From assembly GCA_026692705.1 (NCBI GenBank), contig JAPLOE010000154.1, forward strand, positions 1 to 45,398: 45,398 bases of DNA. Direction: 5' to 3'. The notes below the pieces were generated by a model. The model did not search any database, had not been told where the DNA came from, and worked only from the letters and a program-made list of their open reading frames with translations. Positions 1-11,886 of the stretch are shown here, piece after piece. Positions within the stretch are counted from its first letter, which is position 1. Each line of letters begins with the position of its first letter. Both the position numbers and the translations under genes were made by a program. The stretch is from Planctomycetota bacterium. GTDB taxonomy: Bacteria > Planctomycetota > UBA1135 > GCA-002686595.

Positions 1-1248
<1,248 letters not shown>

Positions 1249-1346
1249 CTACGCATCATCGGGGTAGGGCCGCGCAGCTTGGCTTCGTCCCTGTGCGTAG
1301 AACTGCGCCTTTCGGCGCGCAGAACGCCGCACTAGGCCCCTGTCGC

Positions 1347-1385
1347 CGCTCCGCAGCAGCAGGGTTCGAATGAACCTGCGGAGCG
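1347..1385 (+). promoter_or_regulatory. Inverted repeat in the PFOR/hemerythrin intergenic region
   Basis: Ten-base perfect arms (CGCTCCGCAG at 1347-1356, CTGCGGAGCG at 1376-1385) enclose an inner GTTC/GAAC stem with a GAAT loop. The structure ends 15 bases before the GGAGG ribosome-binding site (1401-1405) of the hemerythrin gene. It could be a leader hairpin or an operator between the divergent genes. The arms are seen directly; the role is inferred. Confidence 0.45.
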
Positions 1386-1410
1386 CCACCGCGCCCGCAG
1401 GGAGGCCTCG

Positions 1411-2040
1411 ATGGATACGTCAGCCCCGCTGGCCCTGCGTCCCACGGAAATCCTTTCGTTCGAGCACCGGCTGATCGAGCAGGTGCTCGACTGCCTCGAG
1501 CTGCTGTCGCATTCCGCGCGCGACACCGGCCGCCTCGACATCGTCGCCGCCGAGGACACGCTCGACGCCCTGTGGACCCTCGCCGACCGTTTCCACCACG
1601 CGCGCGAGGAGGCGTTGCTCTACGCGCTGGCCGAGCGCCGCGGCCTTCCGCGCGCCGCCGGCCCGGTCGCCGCCGCGCTCGAGGACCATGCCGAGCTGCA
1701 CCGCGCGCTTGAGTCCATGCAGGAGGCCGTCACCGCCGCACGCATGGCCGCTCCGCGCGCTGCGGGTGCGTTCCACCGCGTCGCCGAATCGGCGATCGCG
1801 CTGCTGCGCGCGCACATCCTCAAGGAGGACAACGTGCTCTTCCCGCTCGCCGAGTCGCTCTTCTCCGATGCGGATCGGGCGGCGCTCATCGACGCGTTCG
1901 TCCGCGCCGAAGCTGAAGTGCCGGAGAACGTGCTGGTGGACGCGATGGTGTGCGCGGATGAGCTCGCACGGCGGTTTCACGTCCCGCTGGCGAGAGAGCG
2001 AGCGCGCCCGGTGCCGTTGTTCGCGCGCCACCGGGAGTAG
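1411..2040 (+). CDS. Hemerythrin HHE cation-binding domain protein
   Basis: A 209-residue soluble protein predicted to form a four-helix bundle with a di-iron site that binds O2 or another small ligand, for sensing, storage or stress repair. The ligand pattern is complete: H19 (FEHRLIEQ), H62xxxE66 (FHHAREE), H93xxxH97 (EDHAELH) and H135xxxE139 (HILKED). The ATG follows GGAGG at 1401-1405. There is no signal peptide, so it is cytoplasmic. It is the divergent neighbour of the oxygen-sensitive PFOR gene, which suggests, but does not prove, a role in oxygen response. The C-terminal 40 residues after the bundle (from about 165) match nothing I recognise. The family call is firm; the physiological role is open. 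Confidence 0.85.
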   Translation: MDTSAPLALRPTEILSFEHRLIEQVLDCLELLSHSARDTGRLDIVAAEDTLDALWTLADRFHHAREEALLYALAERRGLPRAAGPVAAALEDHAELHRALESMQEAVTAARMAAPRAAGAFHRVAESAIALLRAHILKEDNVLFPLAESLFSDADRAALIDAFVRAEAEVPENVLVDAMVCADELARRFHVPLARERARPVPLFARHRE

Positions 2041-2043
2041 GCG

Positions 2044-3342
2044 TCAGCGGCGGGTCTCGTTGAGCGCAACGAACACCGCGTGGTACTCCTTCGGCTCGAA
2101 AGTGAGCGTGGCGAGCCCGAACTCCGCCATCGCGCGGCGCCGTGAGCAGTCGCGGAAACGCGGTGCGAGTTCGCGCTCGAGCGCCTTGCGGCGCAGCTTG
2201 GCCTCCTCCTCGGGCAGGTCCTTGACGGCGGCGTCGATCTCGGCGCGCAGCGCGGCGGACGCTTCTTTCGCGGCGTCGCGGCGTGTCTTGAGCAGGAGGT
2301 ACTGCTCCTTCTCCGCGGCGGAGAGCTCGCGCTCGGGCAAGTTCAGGTTCGTGGAGCCGCCGACGAGCAGGTCGAGGTCGCCGTCGCCGTCGAGGTCGAA
2401 AAGATCGGGATACAGGCCGTGGCTCGGGCGCGAGACGGCGGTGAGCGGAGCCGCAGCGGGCGCGAACAGCACGAGCGGTGCACCGAAGTCGGGCGCGCCG
2501 GTCTTGCCGACGTTGCGGTAGAGGTAGACGGCGCCGTCGTCGGACTCGCCGACGCTGCCGACGAGCAGATCGAACAGCCCGTCGCTGTCCCAGTGCAGCG
2601 CGCGCACCGTCGCGACGTTGCCGGGCACGACGAGCGGCTTGTCGCCGTTGCGGATCGGCACGTTGAACGTCGTCAGGCGCGGCTCCTTCGCGCTGCCTTC
2701 GTTGGTGCGCCGGAAGATGCGGCCGGTCTTGAAGTCGCCGAGCAGCACGTAGAGGTCGCCGTCGGCATCCCAGTCGACCGCGAACACGGACGTGCCCTGT
2801 CCCTCCGGCGGTTCCTGGCCCGGCGCGTTCCACTGCTTGACCCACAGCCAGTGGCTCTCGTCGTGGTCCCAGTACATGTTGAGACCCAGCCGCTCGCCCT
2901 TGCTGTCGCGCAGGTACTCAGGTTGGCCGAAGCCCTTCGCATTGCCGCGCGCGATGTACGGCGCTCCGCCGAAGGAGCCGGCGAGCAGGTCGAGGTGGCC
3001 GTCGGCGTCGAAGTCCACGAACTGTGGACTCATGCCGATGCATCACCAGTTGTTGAAGACGAGCTCCGTGCCGTCGCTCGCAAGCAGCGGCATTTCGGGG
3101 CCAAAACGCGGCGGTCCTTCGCCCGCGAGCCGCTTCGACACCGTCACCGCGCCGTACAGGTCGCCGAGCACGAGGTCCGCGAGCCCGTCGCCATCGACGT
3201 CGTGCATCACTGGCGACGGATAGCGCCGTCCGATGCCGGCGAGCAGCGCGTCGGCCTTCACGGGCTCGATAGTGCCGAACGAGGGCGTCGGTTGCTGCGC
3301 CAACGATGCGGCGAGAGCGAGGGTGAGCGTTCCGAAGAGCAT
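2044..3342 (-). CDS. Secreted FG-GAP/VCBS-repeat protein with an in-frame UGA at codon 100
   Basis: One gene split only by a TGA (3043-3045). Upstream is a 99-residue part with a signal peptide (MLFGTLTLALAASLAQ) and an FG-GAP motif (HDVDGDGLADLVLGD). Downstream, in the same frame, comes CIGMSPQFVDFDADGHLDLL and more FG-GAP repeats (VDWDADGDLYVLLGDF, HWDSDGLFDLLVGS, FDLDGDGDLDLLVGG). A charged, probably helical stretch follows at about residues 325-400. The ATG at 3340-3342 has a strong AAGGAGGA ribosome-binding site, whereas the downstream piece has no export signal of its own. FG-GAP repeats normally form calcium-binding beta-propellers outside the cell. The UGA may be selenocysteine (see the hairpin at 3011-3031), a nonsense mutation or a sequence error. 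With readthrough the product is 432 residues. It is divergent from the YWTD protein gene by 100 bp. Confidence 0.72.
3011..3031 (-). promoter_or_regulatory. SECIS-like hairpin just downstream of the in-frame UGA
   Basis: On the minus strand, 11 bases after the UGA (3045-3043), GAGUCCAC pairs with GUGGACUU around the loop AGUUC: seven Watson-Crick pairs plus a terminal G-U. As I recall the bacterial SECIS rules, the apical loop should lie about 16-37 nt after UGA with a G among its first two bases. Here the distance is 19 nt and the second loop base is G. The stem lies inside codons for an ordinary FG-GAP motif, so chance pairing is possible. Confidence 0.35.
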
Positions 3343-3442
3343 CGCGGTCCTCCTTCTGGACGGGCGCCGACGCGGAAGTCGCGAAGGCGCGCCCATGCTA
3401 CCGCGGCATTGCGAGTACGCTGGGTTCAGGAAACTGCCCTTG

Positions 3443-5302
3443 ATGCTCTCGCACCTCGCCCGGCTGCCTCTCGCGCTCGCCCTGCTCACCCCGCTCGCCG
3501 TCGCCCAGACCGAGCTCTACTTCTGCGAGTACCAGTTCGGCGGCGCCACGGTGCGCGCGATGGGTCTCGACGGCTCGAACCCGCGCACGCTGTTCGCGTT
3601 GCCGTCGAACGAGTGGCTGCCGGTGGGGCTTTCGGTCGAGCCGACGACGCAGAAGCTCTACATCGCGGAAATGTCGACCCCGGAGAACATCCTGCGCTGC
3701 AACCTCGACGGCAGCGTGCTGCAGACGATGGCCTGGGCGACCTCGAGCACGCGCGCGGTGCGTTTCGACGGCCTGGGAAAGATGTACTGGTCCGAGGGCA
3801 ATCGGGTCTGGCGAGCGAACCTCGACGGCTCGGCGCCGCAGCTCCTGTTCACCGCCGGCGAGACCTGGCCGATGAGCGCGATCGCGGTCGACGGCACGAA
3901 CGGCCACGTGTACTTCGGCGCCGACGGCGACCTGCAGCGCATCGACCTCGACGGCTCGAACCGCGTCAAGATCCTCGGCGGAACGAGCTCGGTCCGCGAC
4001 GTCGAGGTCGACATCGCCGCGGGGCACATCTACTGGCTCGACGTCGACACGATCAGCGGTTTCGTCGGGCGAGCGCGGCTCGATGGCAGCGAATTCACCG
4101 TGCTGTACGACGCTTCGCCGGCCGTGGTGCAGAGCTCTGGGCTCATCGCGCTGCTCGTCGACCGCGTCGGGCGCAAGCTCTACATCGTCGACGACCTCGC
4201 CGACACGGTCGTGCGCACGGAGCTCGATGGCTCGAGCGCGGCGGTGATCTATTCGGTGGCGAGCGGTCCTTCGCCGTCGGGCCTGTGCCTGAGCGTGCCC
4301 AACCCGCCGCAGCCGCTGGCCGACTGCAATGGCAACGGCATCGCCGACCGGCTCGACCTCGCCGCGGGGACGTCGATCGATTGCAACGCCAACGGGTATC
4401 CCGACGAGTGCGAGCTCGACGCGTGCCTGCCGCGCGTGGTGCTGCTCGACCAGCCTTCCAACCCCAGCGTGCCCAGCCTGACCGTCGGCGGCCCGAACCC
4501 GGGCATCCAGTTCGAGGTGCTCGCACCCTTCGACGTGCCCACTGGCGGCTGGGACCTCGCCGAGCTCGAACTCGACGGTTTCACGGCCAATTACGGCCTC
4601 GGCGGCGGCTTCACGGTCACGCTCTTCCCCGATTCCGGCGGCCTGCCGAACGAGACCCAGCCGCTCGCTTCGGTCGCGATGAACTTGCGCTTCGATCCCG
4701 ACCGCATCGCGTGGGTCAACGGCCGCCTCGACGCCGACCTGCCCGCCGGCCGCCACTGGCTGCGCCTGACGAGCAACGAGTTTGGTGTGTACCACGGTGG
4801 AGCGAACATCAGTTCGGCTGGGCTGGGGTCGATCTCGCGCCGCGCCGACGGCACGTTGTTCGCGAACTCGCCGCTCGCGCTGCGTCTGACCGCGGGCGAG
4901 CCGCGACCGCGCGCTTACTGCACGCCGAAGCTGTCCTCGAACCGCTGTCTCGCCGCGCTCACCGCGAGCGGCACTCCGACCGCGAGCGGCAACTTCACGC
5001 TGCGCGCGACGCAAGTCGAGGGCCAGCGCTCCGGCCTCTTCTTCGTCGGCTTCAACGGCGCCGTCGCCGCGCCGTTCCAGGGCGGCACGTTGTGCGTGGT
5101 CCCGCCGTTGATGCGTTTCCCCGCGCAATCGAGCGGGGGAACCAGCGGCAGCTGCTCGGGCACGCTCGCTCAGCCCGTCGCCGCGCTCCTCGCGTCCTCG
5201 CCCGTCGGCACGGGCTTCTGGTCGCAAGCCTGGTTCCGCGACCCCGGCTCGCCGAGCTCCACCGGCCTCTCGAGCGCGCTCGAGTTCACCTCGCGCCCCT
5301 GA
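3443..5302 (+). CDS. Secreted YWTD-propeller protein with DCNxNG calcium motif and four-Cys C-terminal domain
   Basis: A 619-residue exported protein. The signal peptide is about residues 1-21 (LALALLTPLAVAQ). Residues 22-285 form LDL-receptor class B type repeats (MYWSEGNRVWRANLDGS, HIYWLDVD, LYIVDD), which usually fold as a six-bladed beta-propeller. Residues 293-325 carry paired DCNGNGIAD and DCNANGYPDECE motifs, a dockerin-like calcium module common in planctomycetes. A beta-rich region of unknown type follows to about 490. The last 128 residues (4916-5299) are the shared C-terminal domain with Cys at domain positions 2, 11, 60 and 80, an AWFRDP motif and a final Pro. ATG 3443 was chosen because it opens the signal peptide; an in-frame ATG at 3395 is possible. 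No catalytic motif is visible. A cell-surface binding role is an inference. Confidence 0.82.
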   Translation: MLSHLARLPLALALLTPLAVAQTELYFCEYQFGGATVRAMGLDGSNPRTLFALPSNEWLPVGLSVEPTTQKLYIAEMSTPENILRCNLDGSVLQTMAWATSSTRAVRFDGLGKMYWSEGNRVWRANLDGSAPQLLFTAGETWPMSAIAVDGTNGHVYFGADGDLQRIDLDGSNRVKILGGTSSVRDVEVDIAAGHIYWLDVDTISGFVGRARLDGSEFTVLYDASPAVVQSSGLIALLVDRVGRKLYIVDDLADTVVRTELDGSSAAVIYSVASGPSPSGLCLSVPNPPQPLADCNGNGIADRLDLAAGTSIDCNANGYPDECELDACLPRVVLLDQPSNPSVPSLTVGGPNPGIQFEVLAPFDVPTGGWDLAELELDGFTANYGLGGGFTVTLFPDSGGLPNETQPLASVAMNLRFDPDRIAWVNGRLDADLPAGRHWLRLTSNEFGVYHGGANISSAGLGSISRRADGTLFANSPLALRLTAGEPRPRAYCTPKLSSNRCLAALTASGTPTASGNFTLRATQVEGQRSGLFFVGFNGAVAAPFQGGTLCVVPPLMRFPAQSSGGTSGSCSGTLAQPVAALLASSPVGTGFWSQAWFRDPGSPSSTGLSSALEFTSRP

Positions 5303-5353
5303 CGCGCCCGCGACATCGGCGGTAGTCTGAGTGAGCCTCTCAGGCCACTGTTC

Positions 5354-5968
5354 ATGACGGAAGCGACGGCATTGGAGAGCGGCTCGCAGCCGCGTTGGAC
5401 GCTCCTTCACCCGACGTTCGCCTTGGCGCGCGGCGCCGGGCTCACCGCGGTCTGGCTCGCGCTCGTGCCGTTCTTCATCGAGCTCGTGGTTCACGGCCGA
5501 GCCTGGCTGCTGCTGCTCCTGCTGGTGTTGATCCTGCTCGCGCTCGCCAACTTCCTTGTCGGCTTGCTCGAAGGGCTGCTCGCCCTCTGGAGCGCGTGGC
5601 CGCGGTTGGGTTCCCGTGGGGAGTCCGTTGCGCCCAGTCTTTATCCCGGCGTGGCGGTGCTCCCGCTCTTGTGCCTGTTGCTCTCATGGTGGATGCGACT
5701 CCCAGAACGCGCCTTTCTGGCGCAGAACCGCGAAGCCCTCGAGCGCGCGGTCGAGACCGGCGAGCCCACCGAAGCGTGGGAAGTCTGGAAGGAAGGGGAG
5801 TGCACGTTCGTTCGCATCGGGTCGTGGGGGATCGACGGCTGCTTCCTGATCCACGACCCGCGGCCCGAGCCGAGGCGCGGGAAGCCGGGCGAGCACGACT
5901 CGTTCCTGGAGGCCTTCTCCTCCGGCGCGGTTCGCGTCAAGGGCGAGTGGTTCGTGCTCAGGACCTGA
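5354..5968 (+). CDS. Hypothetical membrane protein, three predicted TM segments
   Basis: A 204-residue protein I do not recognise. Predicted membrane segments lie at about residues 28-47, 51-73 (a run of leucines) and 98-113. The C-terminal 90 residues are soluble and mixed-charge. They include EAWEVWKEGECTFVRIGSWG and end VKGEWFVLRT. The gene starts 51 bp after the YWTD protein gene on the same strand, so co-transcription is possible. No ligand or catalytic motif is visible. Confidence 0.65.
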   Translation: MTEATALESGSQPRWTLLHPTFALARGAGLTAVWLALVPFFIELVVHGRAWLLLLLLVLILLALANFLVGLLEGLLALWSAWPRLGSRGESVAPSLYPGVAVLPLLCLLLSWWMRLPERAFLAQNREALERAVETGEPTEAWEVWKEGECTFVRIGSWGIDGCFLIHDPRPEPRRGKPGEHDSFLEAFSSGAVRVKGEWFVLRT

Positions 5969-6017
5969 GCGCGCGTGCGGCGTTCGGCCCGCTGATCGGC
6001 GCGAGCGATTCTGCTAA

Positions 6018-9921
<3,904 letters not shown>

Positions 9922-9945
9922 AGCCAAGTCCCTGATCGAAGCGTG

Positions 9946-9985
9946 CGGCGGGCGCTCCCAACCTGAGGGGGGCGCCCGCCGTTTT
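9946..9985 (+). terminator. Rho-independent terminator
   Basis: A 14-bp stem (CGGCGGGCGCTCCC at 9946-9959 with GGGGGCGCCCGCCG at 9968-9981, one G-U pair), an 8-base loop, then TTTT at 9982-9985. It lies 24 bases after the stop of the TSP3-type gene and is the clearest terminator in the window. Confidence 0.88.
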
Positions 9986-10103
9986 CATGCAGGCGGAGCG
10001 CCTGATTCACGCGCTCCCTTCCGAGCGTTCACGCGCGGTTGTTGCGGGGTGCGTCTGCTGGCACGTGTCGCGTATCCCCTGCACCGAGAACGGCATCCAC
10101 ACC

Positions 10104-11738
10104 ATGCAGAACCCGCTGAAACTCGTAGCTTTCCTGTCCCTGCTCTCTCCCGCCTTCGCCCAGTCGACGCTTCCCAACCGCGTCGCGGCGGGGGATGTGC
10201 TTCCCACGAGCGCGTGGCTCTGGACGCGCACGACCTGTCCCGGTCCGGTGCGCTTCAGGATCTCGCTTGATCCGAATTTCGCGGGTAGCGTGCAATCGCG
10301 CACCGTGCTGGCGAGCGACATCCAGCGCCCCGTGAAGGTGCAGGCCACGGCGCTCCAGCCCGGACGCCAGTACCACTTCGAGGCGCGCGATGCCTGCGGC
10401 ACGATCGACCGCGGCACGTTCCGCACGCCCCACCGCCCGACCCAGCGTTTCGGCCTGCGCTTCGGAGTCTCCGGCGACTCGCGCGGGGACGTCATGCCGT
10501 TCCACTCCGTGACGAACGCGGCGGGCGAGGACCTCGACCTGTTCGTGCTGCTCGGCGACACGATCTATGCCGACGTCGAGTCGCCGGCGCTTCCCGGCGT
10601 CAGCCAGGCCCAGACGCTGGCGGAGTTCCGGGCCAAGCACGCCGAAGTCAACGGCGGTCTCGCGGGCGTCAATGGACTCGCGGACCTGCGTGCGTCGACC
10701 GCGCTGCTCGCGACGATCGACGACCACGAAGTGACCAACGACTTCGCCGGAGGAGCCTCGCCGCTCTCGGACCCGCGCTTCGGGGCCTTCGGTTCGTACA
10801 TCAACGAATCGGAGCTGTATTCGCGCGGGGTTCAGGCCTTCGTCGAGTACCACCCGATCGCCTCGACCCGCTACGGGCAGACCGGCGATCCTCGCACGGC
10901 CTTCAAGCGCAGCCTGTACCGCGCGCGGCGCTACGGCCTCGACGCGGAGATCTTCCTGCTGGATGCACGCTCGTTCCGCGACGAGGAACTGCCCGCGGCC
11001 GACCCGTCGAATCCGCTGTCGGTGTTCGCCTTCCTCACGGCAGCATTCAACCCTGCGCGCACCATGCTCGGGCGGCGCCAGCTCGACGATGTCAAGGCCG
11101 CGCTGGCCGAGTCGCAGCAGCTCGGGGTCACGTGGAAGTTCGTGATGGTGCCGGAGCCGATCCAGAACCTCGGCATCGTCGCCGCCGGCGACCGCTTCGA
11201 GGGCTACGCGGCCGAGCGCACCGAGCTCCTGCAGTTCATCGTCTCGCAGGGCATCGACAACGTCGTCTTCGTGGCGGCGGACATCCACGGCACTCTGGTC
11301 AACGACCTCTCGTTCCAGACGCAACCGGGCGGGCCGCAACTTCCGACGGGCGCGTTCGAGATCACGACCGGCGCCATCGCCTACGACGCGCCCTTCGGTC
11401 CCACGGTGGTTGGCCTCGGGGCGCAACTCGGGCTCATCACTCCGCAGCAGTACGCGTTCTACCTGTCGTTGCCGACGGCGTTCAAGGACGTCTTCGTGCG
11501 CCAGCTCGTCGATGCGCAGCTCGCCCAGCTGGGCTACAACCCCGTCGGGCTCGAGAACGGACCTGTGCAAGCCACGTTGCTGCAGGGTGGCTACGTCGCG
11601 ACCCACGTGTATGGCTGGACGGAGTTCGAGATTTCCGCCGCGGACGGCGCGTTGCTGGTGACGACGTGGGGGATCGAGCCGGGCTCGCCGGTCACCCAGC
11701 CGGCCGTCGTGCAGCAGTTCCGCGTCCTCCCGCGCTGA
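10104..11738 (+). CDS. Secreted PhoD-like phosphatase/phosphodiesterase
   Basis: A 544-residue exported metallophosphatase of the PhoD type (metal-dependent hydrolysis of phosphomonoesters or diesters, probably for phosphate scavenging). The signal peptide is about 1-20 (LVAFLSLLSPAFAQ). Residues 21-115 resemble the N-terminal fibronectin/PhoD_N domain. The catalytic region shows the family motifs in order: FGVSGDSRGD, LLGDTIYADV, ATIDDHEVTNDF, LDARSFRDEE and FVAADIHGTL, which supply the expected Asp, Asn and His metal ligands. ATG 10104 was chosen for its signal peptide; the frame extends further upstream without a better start. Unlike neighbouring secreted proteins it lacks the four-Cys C-terminal domain. 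No Pho-box was identified. The substrate is unknown. Confidence 0.85.
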   Translation: MQNPLKLVAFLSLLSPAFAQSTLPNRVAAGDVLPTSAWLWTRTTCPGPVRFRISLDPNFAGSVQSRTVLASDIQRPVKVQATALQPGRQYHFEARDACGTIDRGTFRTPHRPTQRFGLRFGVSGDSRGDVMPFHSVTNAAGEDLDLFVLLGDTIYADVESPALPGVSQAQTLAEFRAKHAEVNGGLAGVNGLADLRASTALLATIDDHEVTNDFAGGASPLSDPRFGAFGSYINESELYSRGVQAFVEYHPIASTRYGQTGDPRTAFKRSLYRARRYGLDAEIFLLDARSFRDEELPAADPSNPLSVFAFLTAAFNPARTMLGRRQLDDVKAALAESQQLGVTWKFVMVPEPIQNLGIVAAGDRFEGYAAERTELLQFIVSQGIDNVVFVAADIHGTLVNDLSFQTQPGGPQLPTGAFEITTGAIAYDAPFGPTVVGLGAQLGLITPQQYAFYLSLPTAFKDVFVRQLVDAQLAQLGYNPVGLENGPVQATLLQGGYVATHVYGWTEFEISAADGALLVTTWGIEPGSPVTQPAVVQQFRVLPR

Positions 11739-11751
11739 GTCGTGTTCCCTC

Positions 11752-11779
11752 GCCGCGACCGTCGCGAGGCGGTCGCGGC
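11752..11779 (+). terminator. Possible terminator hairpin after the PhoD-like gene
   Basis: GCCGCGACC (11752-11760) pairs with GGTCGCGGC (11771-11779) around a 10-base loop, 13 bases after the stop. Only CTTG follows, with no U-tract, so termination is uncertain. Confidence 0.4.
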
Positions 11780-11886
11780 CTTGTCCGCATTTGAACGTTT
11801 CCCGCATCAGAGCTTCGCACGGCTTTCGTCGTATCGACCAGTCCCGCGACCACCGCACCCTACCCCCGCGGGCGGCGACATACCCG

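Noticed and set aside
1362-1372. GGTTCGAAT, like a tRNA T-loop
   Set aside because: It lies in the loop of an inverted repeat, and no acceptor, D or anticodon arms can be drawn around it.
2419-5325. 968-codon plus-strand open frame
   Set aside because: It runs antisense to the FG-GAP gene and then out of frame through the YWTD gene. Its Arg/Ala-rich composition is typical of shadow frames in GC-rich DNA.
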